A DNA stretch of 11,732 nucleotides from DASVBJ01 sp036375895 (lineage in GTDB: Bacteria; Actinomycetota; Actinomycetes; JACCUZ01), in NCBI GenBank assembly GCA_036375895.1, contig DASVBJ010000277.1:1-11732 (forward strand). The letters are read 5' to 3'. Below are positions 1 through 5,938 of the stretch, piece by piece (the first letter of the stretch is position 1; each line of letters begins with the position of its first letter). Under the pieces are notes generated by a model that saw only the letters and a program-made list of their open reading frames with translations, was not told the origin of the DNA and did no database searches. A program made the position numbers and the translations under genes.

Positions 1-88
1 GCGTCGGCTGACCCACCAGCGCTCCGGCGAACGGCTCGACCTGCGCAGGTCGAGCCGTTCGCCGGAGCGCTGGTGGGTCAGCCGACGC
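1..88. repeat. Perfect 88-bp palindrome at the window edge, overlapping the 3' end of terD
   Basis: Bases 1-44 are the exact reverse complement of bases 45-88, with no mismatch and no spacer. The right arm contains the last 11 bases of the TerD reading frame including its stop codon (78-80). The protein C-terminus encoded there looks normal for TerD proteins, so the right arm is probably genuine. The inner part (about 29-60) could be a natural terminator hairpin for terD. A perfect 44-bp stem that runs through a stop codon and begins exactly at base 1 looks more like an assembly or amplification fold-back at a contig end. The symmetry may continue beyond the window; I cannot see that. Confidence 0.95.
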
Positions 89-662
89 TGACGCCGAAGT
101 CCTGCGCGATGCCGCGCAGGCCGGAGGCGTAGCCCTGGCCGATGGCGCGGAACTTCCACTCCTCGCCGTTGCGGTACAGCTCGCCGAACACCATCGCAGT
201 CTCCGTCGAGGCGTCCTCGGTGAGGTCGTACCGGGCGAGCTCCTCGTTGTTGGCCTGGTTCACCACGCGGATAAACGCGTTGCGCACCTGCCCGAAGGAC
301 TGCGAGCGGGCGTCCGCTTCATAGATCGAGACCGGGAAGACGAGCTTGTCAATCTCGGCGGGGACCGCGGCCAGGTTGACCTTGATCTGCTCGTCGTCTC
401 CCTCACCCTCACCGGTGAGGTTGTCGCCGGTGTGTTCGATGGCGCCCTCGGGACTCTTCAGGTTGCCGTAGAAGACGAAGTGCTGGTCGGACAGCACCTT
501 GCCGTCGGCCTTCGCGCCGATCGCCGACGCGTCCAGGTCGAAGTCGGTGCCGGTGGTCGTGCGCACGTCCCAGCCGAGGCCGACGGTGACGGCGGTGAGG
601 CCGGCTGGGCCGGCCTGCTTGGTGAGCGAGACGTTCCCGCCCTTGGTCAGACTGACTCCCAC
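78..662 (-). CDS. TerD family calcium-binding stress protein
   Basis: A 194-residue protein of the TerD/TerE/CABP family, which binds calcium in the cytoplasm and is linked to tellurite, phage and general envelope or oxidative stress responses; the biochemical role of the family is not settled. It shows the N-terminal MGVSLTKGGNVSL signature, an acidic DFDLDAS motif at residues 40-46, and an acidic calcium-site stretch at 77-93 (HTGDN followed by GEGEGDDE). It also has the typical QGYASGL and DFGVSV C-terminal motifs. The length matches the usual 190-195 residues. The start is GTG, preceded by GGAGGA 7-8 bases upstream. The gene is divergent from the AIM24-family gene, a pairing that fits a stress cluster. 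The symbol is left blank because paralogues such as TerE and CABP cannot be separated here. The 3' end lies inside the fold-back palindrome. Confidence 0.93.
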   Translation of the reverse strand: MGVSLTKGGNVSLTKQAGPAGLTAVTVGLGWDVRTTTGTDFDLDASAIGAKADGKVLSDQHFVFYGNLKSPEGAIEHTGDNLTGEGEGDDEQIKVNLAAVPAEIDKLVFPVSIYEADARSQSFGQVRNAFIRVVNQANNEELARYDLTEDASTETAMVFGELYRNGEEWKFRAIGQGYASGLRGIAQDFGVSVG

Positions 663-719
663 GAGAGTCCTCCGGTTTCTCTGATCGCGGCGGGCAAGGT
701 GCCCCCGTCTGGATGAGCG

Positions 720-737
720 CGTCGCCCGCGGGCGACG
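720..737. promoter_or_regulatory. 18-bp perfect palindrome in the terD/AIM24 divergent intergenic region
   Basis: The sequence CGTCGCCCGCGGGCGACG is a perfect inverted repeat. It lies 58 bases upstream of the terD start, just downstream of a -10-like TAGAGT (minus strand, 744-749), so it would sit in the terD leader or at its transcription start. It could be an operator or a leader hairpin. Because it is all G/C-rich, chance palindromy is easier here than in average DNA. No regulator is encoded next to it. Confidence 0.4.
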
Positions 738-759
738 AGGGCGACTCTACCCAGATCGC

Positions 760-807
760 TTGACACGCCCCGGCAAGTTGAGCCTGTACGGCCAGCGCGG
801 CTACTAC
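760..807 (+). promoter_or_regulatory. Candidate promoter elements for the AIM24-family gene
   Basis: A perfect TTGACA hexamer lies at 760-765, but the best -10 at the right distance (TGTACG, 785-790, spacing 19) is poor. A second combination is TTGAGC at 778-783 with TACTAC at 802-807 (spacing 18). Either would start transcription 75-100 bases upstream of the ATG at 893. I cannot choose between them from sequence alone. Confidence 0.3.
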
Positions 808-892
808 GGTGACCCCGGCTGGTTGCACACCGCCGTGCGGCAGGGACCAGCTAGCAGGGGCAACCCCGCCCTGGCCTCCGGAAAGGACGCCC

Positions 893-1738
893 ATGACGCT
901 CGACGTGCAGCTGGTCGGAACGACCACGAAGATGGCGATCGTCTCGCTGCGGCCCGGCCAGGTGGTGTACTCCGAGGCCGGCAAATTCCTCTTCTGCTCC
1001 GACGACGTCGTGATGGAGACCAAGTTGTCCCAGCCGTCGGCGGCCCCGCAGGGAGCACCCGTCGGCGTCGGCGGTAACGGCGGCCGCGGCGGCGGGCTCG
1101 GCGGCGGCGGCCTCGGCGGCGTGCTGCGCGACGCGATGGACGCAGGCAAGCGGATGCTGGCGGGTGAGTCGTTCGCCTTCACCCACTTCCGCAGCCGCGG
1201 CGGTGACGGTCTCCTCGCCCTGGCCGGGGTGCTGCCGGGCGAGATGCGCGCTCTAGAGCTCGACGGGCACACCACATGGTTCGCCGAGAAGGACGCGTTC
1301 GTCGCCGCGGAGGCCGGGGTGAACTTCGACATCGCGTTCTCCGGGATGCGGGCCGGGTTCTCCGGCGGGGAAGGGTTCGTGCTGGAGAAGTTCACCGGGG
1401 TCGGCACGCTCCTCGTCGGCGGGGCCGGGGACTTCATCGACATCAACCCGGCGGACTACGGCGGCAAGCTACGCGTGGACACGGGCTGCATCGTCGCGTG
1501 GGACCAGAACATCCGGTACGGCGTCGAGCGGATCGGCGCCATGAACCGGCAGGGCGTGATGAACGCCCTGTTCGGCGGCGAAGGCATGTCGGTGGCGACC
1601 GTGGAAGGCAACGGCCGCGTCATCCTCCAGTCGGTCACCATCGACGGGCTGGCCAAGGCCCTGGAGAAGAACGCGGGCGCCGGGGACAAGAAGACCGGCA
1701 TGGGCATGGGCGGCATCTTCTCCGGTTCCGCGGACTGA
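893..1738 (+). CDS. AIM24 family protein (TIGR00266/DUF124-like)
   Basis: I place the start at the ATG at 893, giving 281 residues, because GGAAAGGAC lies just upstream and the protein then begins MTLDVQLVG, as expected for the fold. An upstream ATG at 809 would add 28 unlikely residues rich in Pro and Cys. The family has a TRAP-like beta fold named after yeast AIM24; in bacteria its function is unknown, and members often sit with ter genes. Two similar beta-strand motifs are visible: GGEG then VLEKFTGVGTLLVGG near residues 158-177, and GGEG then VATVEGNGRVILQS near 228-247. Residues 58-76 form a Gly-rich linker (GVGGNGGRGGG and so on) between the N-terminal strand and the core. The C-terminus ends in a Gly/Met tail. 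It is divergent from terD, so the two may be co-regulated. Confidence 0.88.
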   Translation: MTLDVQLVGTTTKMAIVSLRPGQVVYSEAGKFLFCSDDVVMETKLSQPSAAPQGAPVGVGGNGGRGGGLGGGGLGGVLRDAMDAGKRMLAGESFAFTHFRSRGGDGLLALAGVLPGEMRALELDGHTTWFAEKDAFVAAEAGVNFDIAFSGMRAGFSGGEGFVLEKFTGVGTLLVGGAGDFIDINPADYGGKLRVDTGCIVAWDQNIRYGVERIGAMNRQGVMNALFGGEGMSVATVEGNGRVILQSVTIDGLAKALEKNAGAGDKKTGMGMGGIFSGSAD

Positions 1739-2216
1739 CGTCCCAACACTGAACTCCGCGATGCCGCGTGACCGCCTACGGACGGTCGAGGCTCGCGGTC
1801 CGCGCGACTGGAGGTGTGTCGTGCCTGGCCCCCGCAAGGAACCTGTCCGGCCTGTCCGCGACCAGCGCGGCAGCCGGCAGCACGTGTCACGGCCTGTCGC
1901 GAGGAGGAGGGTCCACATCGGAGAGCCCAACAACCTCCGACGGCGCACTGGCCGGCAACTTCCGTCCGGTGCCACGTCAGCCAACCAGCCGGCGGACCAA
2001 CAGCCGGAGCCTGACAGCGGTGGGCGTGTTACTGCGATCGGGTGCACCGACAATGGCTGAAAGTCCGCGCGGAGCCGCGCTCGGCGGTACCCCCAAATGC
2101 GAGACTCCTAAGGCGCCGACGCGCAGCGAGCGCGATCGCCGCCGAGAACGCTGCCGATCCTGCCGCCGCGTCACCGTCGACCAGGCGAGCGCTCCGTGGC
2201 TTGGGATGGCAAGCAT
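1739..2216. other. Gene-poor stretch without a convincing coding region
   Basis: About 480 bases lie between the AIM24-family stop and the hairpin after the SRPBCC gene. Several overlapping frames are open on both strands, but none shows a recognisable domain or the very high G/C third-position use of neighbouring genes. A short tandem CCTGTCCG repeat occurs at 1842-1858. A strong GAGGAGGAGG purine stretch near 1900-1910 is not followed by a start codon. I see no RNA family signature. It may be decayed coding sequence or an integration scar. Confidence 0.5.
1821..2060 (+). CDS. Possible small Arg-rich hypothetical protein (79 aa, doubtful)
   Basis: The only argument for this frame is a GTG at 1821 preceded by GGAGG with a 6-base spacer. 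The product begins MPGPRKEPVRPVRDQRG, is rich in Arg, Pro and Gln, and matches nothing I recognise. By hand count about three quarters of third positions are G or C, well below dnaG or the sigma gene, and an overlapping frame on the same strand is equally long. It is probably not a real gene; I list it because the ribosome binding site is good and the surrounding region is otherwise empty. Confidence 0.15.
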   Translation: MPGPRKEPVRPVRDQRGSRQHVSRPVARRRVHIGEPNNLRRRTGRQLPSGATSANQPADQQPEPDSGGRVTAIGCTDNG

Positions 2217-2239
2217 CTCGCGAGTCTCGGATTCGCGAG
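2217..2239 (-). terminator. Hairpin just after the SRPBCC gene stop
   Basis: CTCGCGA and TCGCGAG form a perfect 7-bp stem around a 9-base loop, starting 8 bases beyond the TAG stop at 2247-2249 on the minus strand. No T-run follows, which is common for actinobacterial terminators. The two halves also contain a near-direct repeat (CGCGAGTCTCGG and CGCGAGGTCTCGG), so the structure may simply reflect a small duplication. Confidence 0.35.
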
Positions 2240-2246
2240 GTCTCGG

Positions 2247-2705
2247 CTACTCCAACTCCAGGGAACGCCTCAGGGAGTTGAGGGTTCGAGTCCGTTCGAC
2301 TCTCGCCATCAGCGCGGCCGCAGGCTTCATGAACCTCATCCAGCCGAAGAGCTCTCCAAAGGCGATGTGGTGAACGACCGGTGCCTCCCCGTCTCCCTCG
2401 AGAAGGTATTCGGGCCGGGCCTGCGTCATCGGAGAGCCGAACCAGCGCAGTGTCTCTCGAAAAGCTATTCGCGACGGCGCCACGAACTCGGTCACTTCGC
2501 CCTCGAAGGTTCCCATCCGCGTCGCATCGAAGTAGGTCGTCCCCGTTCGGACAGGGGTCTCGGAGGTCAGTCCGCACCGGCGGAACAGACCCGTGCGGTG
2601 CATCCACCGTCTGTAGTCCGGCAAGTCCGCCAAACGCTCGAACACCACTCCGACGGGGCGGCGAATCACTGTGCGCGACTCAAACCGGATAGTGCTGCCA
2701 GCCAC
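2247..2705 (-). CDS. SRPBCC family protein (polyketide cyclase/dehydrase-like)
   Basis: I place the start at the GTG at 2705, giving 152 residues, because GGAGGTGAG lies 7 bases upstream. A TTG at 2732 would give 161 residues but has no better ribosome site. The protein shows the SRPBCC pattern: an opening beta strand followed by RRPVGVVFERLADLPDYRRW, then FEGEVTEFVAPSRIAFRET and a C-terminal helix with GWMRFMKPAAALMARV. The fold makes a helix-grip pocket for hydrophobic ligands; ligand and reaction cannot be predicted. Codon use is unusual for the window: ATA, AGA, TTT, CTT and several CGA codons occur, and roughly 77 percent of third positions are G/C by hand count. This suggests acquisition, fitting its place on the 3' side of a tRNA gene. 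No partner gene adjoins it. Confidence 0.78.
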   Translation of the reverse strand: MAGSTIRFESRTVIRRPVGVVFERLADLPDYRRWMHRTGLFRRCGLTSETPVRTGTTYFDATRMGTFEGEVTEFVAPSRIAFRETLRWFGSPMTQARPEYLLEGDGEAPVVHHIAFGELFGWMRFMKPAAALMARVERTRTLNSLRRSLELE

Positions 2706-2835
2706 CGGTGTTCTCACCTCCAGCCTGCCCAATCACAGTACGCGCGACGCCGCACCGGCACACCCGACCGGGGCTTCGATGTGATGTCCACGTTCGCCCA
2801 GCCAAGCCTCAGCCGACGCCTTACACGACCCGAGG

Positions 2836-2909
2836 TGGGGCGGCTGGGACTCGAACCCAGGACCCAGGGATTATGAGTCCCCTGCTCTAACCGGCTGAGC
2901 TACCGCCCC
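2836..2909 (-). tRNA. tRNA with anticodon CAT (Ile2 or elongator Met)
   Basis: A complete 74-base cloverleaf: acceptor GGGGCGG/CCGCCCC (7 perfect pairs), D arm GCTC/GAGC, anticodon stem GGGGA/TCCCT with loop CTCATAA, variable GGGTC, T arm CTGGG-TTCGAGT-CCCAG, and discriminator A. CCA is not encoded. The CAT anticodon is shared by elongator Met and by Ile2, whose C34 is changed to lysidine by TilS. The G27-U43 pair and the anticodon arm resemble E. coli tRNA-Ile2 more than its elongator tRNA-Met, but actinobacterial identity rules may differ, so I leave both open. An initiator is unlikely because the acceptor is fully paired at 1-72 and the anticodon stem lacks three G-C pairs next to the loop. 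Confidence 0.95.
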
Positions 2910-2920
2910 TCGACATGACG

Positions 2921-2954
2921 ACGTCCCGCGCAGGTGAGACACCTACCGGGACGT
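2921..2954. terminator. Long nested hairpin between the two tRNA genes
   Basis: ACGTCCCG (2921-2928) pairs perfectly with CGGGACGT (2947-2954). Inside it AGGTG (2932-2936) pairs with CACCT (2940-2944) around AGA. The element fills much of the 55-base spacer downstream of tRNA-Asn and upstream of the CAT tRNA. It could be a terminator, without a T-run, or a processing structure in a joint tRNA transcript. A 7-base direct repeat CATGACG flanks it at 2914-2920 and 2958-2964. Confidence 0.45.
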
Positions 2955-2964
2955 GATCATGACG

Positions 2965-3037
2965 CTCCCCCGACTGGACTCGAACCAGTAACCTGCCGGT
3001 TAACAGCCGGACGCTCTGCCAATTGAGCTACGGAGGA
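2965..3037 (-). tRNA. tRNA-Asn (anticodon GTT)
   Basis: A 73-base cloverleaf: acceptor TCCTCCG/CGGGGGA with one G-T pair, D arm GCTC/GAGC, anticodon loop CTGTTAA (GTT, Asn), variable AGGTT, T arm ACTGG-TTCGAGT-CCAGT, and discriminator G. CCA is not encoded. The anticodon stem reads TCCGG/CCGGC, so pair 27-43 is a T-C mismatch; the other four pairs are G-C. The D arm, anticodon loop and T arm are otherwise typical of bacterial tRNA-Asn. It is on the same strand as the CAT tRNA, 55 bases upstream of it. Confidence 0.96.
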
Positions 3038-3068
3038 TCGGGCGGCCAGGAGCCGACCTCGGTGAGAC

Positions 3069-3074
3069 AGATTA
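3069..3074 (-). promoter_or_regulatory. Candidate -10 box for the tRNA operon
   Basis: TAATCT on the minus strand, 31 bases upstream of the tRNA-Asn 5' end, is the best -10-like hexamer in the region. No convincing -35 lies 16-19 bases upstream of it, so the call is weak. Confidence 0.3.
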
Positions 3075-3197
3075 GCGCACTCCGGGCCTACTCCGCCTCC
3101 GAGGTGTCACGCGGCAGGCGCCGGGTATGGGCTGGCCAGCAGGTCAGGGCCGCCCGCCGGCCCACGACGGCTGGACCAACCACACTGGGGAGGCCAC

Positions 3198-3518
3198 ATG
3201 CGCACCAAGGCGACGTTCCTGGCCGGTCTCGCGACCGGCTACGTCCTCGGCAGCCGCGCCGGACGGGCGCGTTACGAGCAGATCCGTCAGGCGGCCCGCG
3301 CCTTCGCCTCCAACCCCGCAGTCCAGAACGCCACCAGCCAGCTGCAGCACACGGCCGGTGACGTGCTCGTGACCGCGAAGGACAAGGCGAGCAGCAAGCT
3401 GGGCGACAAGCTCGGCGACCGGCGGCCGGCCTGGCTGGGCGCCTCCGGCACGAGCACTTCGGGCGCGCCCGACGAGTCGGGCTGGGCGGCCGGCAGCAAC
3501 GGCCACATCGGCGGCTGA
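3198..3518 (+). CDS. YtxH-like small membrane-associated protein
   Basis: 106 residues with an ATG start preceded by GGGGAGG 5 bases upstream. Residues 5-18 form a short Gly/Ala-rich hydrophobic segment (TFLAGLATGYVLGS), followed by a basic SRAGRARYEQIRQAARAF stretch and then an amphipathic helix. This is the layout of YtxH-like proteins widely found in actinobacteria. The last 30 residues are Ser/Gly-rich and look disordered. A membrane-anchored or glycine-zipper role is likely; the molecular function is unknown. The topoisomerase IB gene starts 26 bases downstream, so the two may be cotranscribed. Confidence 0.75.
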   Translation: MRTKATFLAGLATGYVLGSRAGRARYEQIRQAARAFASNPAVQNATSQLQHTAGDVLVTAKDKASSKLGDKLGDRRPAWLGASGTSTSGAPDESGWAAGSNGHIGG

Positions 3519-3544
3519 GCACACAGCGGGAACGGGGGGGTGGA

Positions 3545-4597
3545 GTGACGCGGCTGCGCAGGTCCGACTGCGTCGGCCCGGGCATCGTGCGGGTCCGGCG
3601 CGGCAAGGGGTTCTCCTACCGGTGGGACGACGGCCGCGGGGTGACCGAGCCCGACGTACTCGCACGCATCACCGAGCTGGCCATCCCACCCGCCTGGGAG
3701 GACGTCTGGATCTGCCCGTGGGCCAACGGGCACATCCAGGCGCTCGGCACCGACGCCGCCGGTCGGCGCCAGTACCGCTACCACGACGCCTGGCGGGTGC
3801 AACGCGACGCCGAGAAGCACGAGCGGGTCCTCGCCTTCGCGCGGCGCCTGCCGAAGGCCCGCGCCGTGGTGCGCGACCACCTGGACCAGCCCGGGCTGAC
3901 CAGGGAGCGGGTGCTCGCGGCGGCGTTCCGGCTGCTCGACCTCGGCTTCTTCCGCGTCGGCGGTGAGACGTACGCCGAGGACAACGGCACCTACGGCCTG
4001 GCCACCATGCGCCGCGAGCACGTCAGCGTCTCGGGTGACGTCGTGGTGTTCGACTACATCGCCAAGGGCAGCCAGCAGCGCGTGCAGGCCATCGTCGACC
4101 GGAGCGTGCGCAAGGTCGTCCAGTCCCTGCTACGCCGCGACGGGGGCGGCGAGGAGCTGCTCGCCTACAAGGACGGGCGCGAGTGGCGCGACATCACCAG
4201 CGCCGACATCAACGCCTACCTGCGCGAGGTCACCGGCGCGGAGGTGAGCGCCAAGGACTTCCGCACGTGGCACGCGACCGTGCTCACCGCGGTGGGCCTC
4301 GCCGTGTCGACCGCGGCGCCCGTCTCCACCGCGGCCCGCAGGCGCGCGGTCAACCGGGTGGTCAAGGAGGTGGCCGAGTACCTCGGCAACACCCCGGCCG
4401 TGTGCCGCTCGTCGTACATCGACCCGAGAGTCATCGACCTGTACGACGACGGCGTGACCGTCGCACGCTCGCTCGAGCGGCTCGGCGCCGACGCCGACTT
4501 CGGCCAGCCGGCCACCCATGGGCAGGTCGAGGCGGCGGTGCTGCGCATGCTCCGCAACCCCCGCCGGGTCGCCAGGACCCGGGTGAAGGCCGCCTGA
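3545..4597 (+). CDS. DNA topoisomerase IB
   Basis: 350 residues of the poxvirus/bacterial type IB topoisomerase family, which relaxes supercoils by cutting one strand and forming a 3'-phosphotyrosine link. The N-terminal DNA-clamp part is seen in VTEPDVLARITELAIPPAWEDVWICP and in GRRQYRYHDAWR at 73-84. The catalytic set is complete: Arg137 (FFRVGGETYAEDN), Lys174 (FDYIAKGS), Arg240 and His243 (KDFRTWHAT), and the nucleophile Tyr291 (CRSSYIDPRVI). The length is usual for the bacterial family. The start is GTG within a purine-rich GGGGTGGA run whose spacing to the start is very short, so the true start could differ slightly. It converges with the oxidoreductase gene 14 bases away. In bacteria these enzymes are accessory to topoisomerases I and II; why it is linked to a YtxH-like gene is unclear. 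Confidence 0.96.
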   Translation: MTRLRRSDCVGPGIVRVRRGKGFSYRWDDGRGVTEPDVLARITELAIPPAWEDVWICPWANGHIQALGTDAAGRRQYRYHDAWRVQRDAEKHERVLAFARRLPKARAVVRDHLDQPGLTRERVLAAAFRLLDLGFFRVGGETYAEDNGTYGLATMRREHVSVSGDVVVFDYIAKGSQQRVQAIVDRSVRKVVQSLLRRDGGGEELLAYKDGREWRDITSADINAYLREVTGAEVSAKDFRTWHATVLTAVGLAVSTAAPVSTAARRRAVNRVVKEVAEYLGNTPAVCRSSYIDPRVIDLYDDGVTVARSLERLGADADFGQPATHGQVEAAVLRMLRNPRRVARTRVKAA

Positions 4598-4607
4598 GAC
4601 AGACCGA

Positions 4608-4629
4608 GCGGTCACGTCGGGACGACCGC
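4608..4629. terminator. Candidate bidirectional terminator between convergent genes
   Basis: GCGGT (4608-4612) and CGTC (4615-4618) pair with GACG (4621-4624) and ACCGC (4625-4629), with a 2-base CA bulge and a tight GG tip. The hairpin sits at the convergent junction of the topoisomerase and oxidoreductase genes and covers the stop codon of the latter. It has no T-run. Confidence 0.3.
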
Positions 4630-5892
4630 CGCCTCTCTCGGGGCAGGACGCGGCTGCGGGCGACGCTGCCGCTCGCGGGCGAGCTCGAGCAGCCCGCGGA
4701 GGCCCACCAGCCTGACCAGGTGCCGAGCCGAGAAGAATGTGTCGACCGGCGTGACGCCGGCGAGGACGCTGAGGAACCCGTCGGCCTCCCCGGGCTGTTC
4801 GGCGATGGCGTCGAACAGCCGGCGCTCACCCGAGCTCATCGGGGGGAACGACGCCAAGCCGACGGTGAAGTCGAACATCGCGCGTGTCGCGCGGTCCCGC
4901 TCCTTCTGGTAGCGAGCCAGCAGAGTCGCGAGCGGCCGTCGACCGCCCTGCCCGTCGATCACCGCGGCGGAGAGCAGATCGGCGTCACGGAACGCGTTGC
5001 CGATGCCCTGGCCGGTGATCGGGTCCATCACCAGCCCGGCGTCACCGGCGAGCGCCCACCCGGCTCCGTGCGACGCCCTGATCACGTTCGGGACGTCGGT
5101 CGTGGCCCGGACCGGCGAGACGCGCGTCGCCAGCCTCGCCCGCTCGCCGAGATCCCCGGCCCCGTCCAGCGATGCCTGCAGGCTTCGACCCGGGTCACGG
5201 CGGAATGCCGCGAACTCGCTCGCCGGCCAGGCGCAGTAGGTGATCACCAGGCCGTCGTTGGTGGGCCAGGCGCCGACGACGCGCCGGTCGTCACTGTGGA
5301 CCTCACCGATCGGCAGGTCCAGGCCGTCCCAGTAGGCGTAGAACGCCACCGAGCGGGCCGACGACTCGCGGGACGGACGGGCGCCGACGGCTCGTGCAAC
5401 GGTCGAGTTCTTGCCGTCGGCACCGATGACCAGCGGCGCCCGCTCGACCGACCGGCCGCCGGACTTGCGGCTGCAGCGCACCCCGATGACCCGGCGCCCC
5501 TCATGGACGAGGCCCTCCACCGCCGTGCTCTCCCGCACTTCGGCGCCCGCCTCCCGCGCGGCGTCGACCAGGATCTTGTCCAGCACGGTGCGTCGGGGGC
5601 TGTACATGGCGTCGGCTCCGTGCAGGACCGGATACCGCCCGGAGATCGTCGTCCGCCCCCGGTGGAACTCGACCTGGCGGGTCGGTGGGGTGCCCGCAGC
5701 CACCAGCGCGGGCAGCAGCCCCCAGGCCGCGAGCCGAGCCACGCCGGGAACCTGGATCTGGTGCGTTGACAGCGTGTCGCTGGGGAACCTCGCCCGGTCC
5801 ACCACGAGCACCCGGGCGCCGGCTCGCGCGAGGAGCATGGCGGTCGCCGATCCGGCCACCCGCGCTCCGACGACGATGACGTCGTGACCCAT
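4612..5892 (-). CDS. FAD-dependent oxidoreductase (PHBH-fold / geranylgeranyl reductase-like)
   Basis: 426 residues. The N-terminal Rossmann motif is DVIVVGARVAGSATAMLLAR (4-23), with the GAR-x-AG variant typical of this subgroup, then VVDRARFPSDTLSTH, the stretch that binds the FAD ADP part. The family DG motif GADGKNSTVARAVGA is at 157-171 and the GD motif AGDAGLVMDPITGQG at 282-296. These are the three signatures of the p-hydroxybenzoate hydroxylase fold, which covers flavin monooxygenases and geranylgeranyl reductases; the substrate cannot be named. No transmembrane segment or signal is seen. The ATG start has an excellent ribosome site (AAGGAGGTGG, 5 bases away). It lies 46 bases behind the tetR gene on the same strand and probably shares its promoter, so it is the likely regulated target. 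Confidence 0.93.
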   Translation of the reverse strand: MGHDVIVVGARVAGSATAMLLARAGARVLVVDRARFPSDTLSTHQIQVPGVARLAAWGLLPALVAAGTPPTRQVEFHRGRTTISGRYPVLHGADAMYSPRRTVLDKILVDAAREAGAEVRESTAVEGLVHEGRRVIGVRCSRKSGGRSVERAPLVIGADGKNSTVARAVGARPSRESSARSVAFYAYWDGLDLPIGEVHSDDRRVVGAWPTNDGLVITYCAWPASEFAAFRRDPGRSLQASLDGAGDLGERARLATRVSPVRATTDVPNVIRASHGAGWALAGDAGLVMDPITGQGIGNAFRDADLLSAAVIDGQGGRRPLATLLARYQKERDRATRAMFDFTVGLASFPPMSSGERRLFDAIAEQPGEADGFLSVLAGVTPVDTFFSARHLVRLVGLRGLLELARERQRRPQPRPAPREAAVVPT

Positions 5893-5938
5893 CGGGCCAC
5901 CTCCTTCTCCGACCGCGTCACGTGGTCCGTGCGCGGTC

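Noticed and set aside
809..892. N-terminal extension of the AIM24-family gene from an upstream ATG
   Set aside because: The extra 28 residues are Pro/Cys-rich and unlike the family, while the ATG at 893 has a good ribosome site.
409..1446. Long minus-strand open frame of 345 codons across the terD/AIM24 region
   Set aside because: It runs opposite the AIM24-family gene and through terD in another frame, and the product is Pro/Arg/Ser-rich low-complexity sequence with no domain.
2282..2310. GGGTTCGAGTCC followed by a CGCCA end on the plus strand, resembling the 3' end of a tRNA
   Set aside because: The T-stem does not pair well, no matching 5' acceptor is found at tRNA distance, and the bases fit the C-terminal codons of the SRPBCC gene. 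A 12-base inverted match to the nearby tRNA T arms is probably chance.
2029..2607. 192-codon minus-strand frame overlapping the SRPBCC gene
   Set aside because: The SRPBCC frame has the recognisable fold and a strong ribosome site; this frame has neither.
4183..5769. 528-codon plus-strand open frame
   Set aside because: It is a shadow of the topoisomerase and oxidoreductase genes; it is composed mostly of Arg, Gly and Pro, which is typical of the antisense of high-GC coding DNA.
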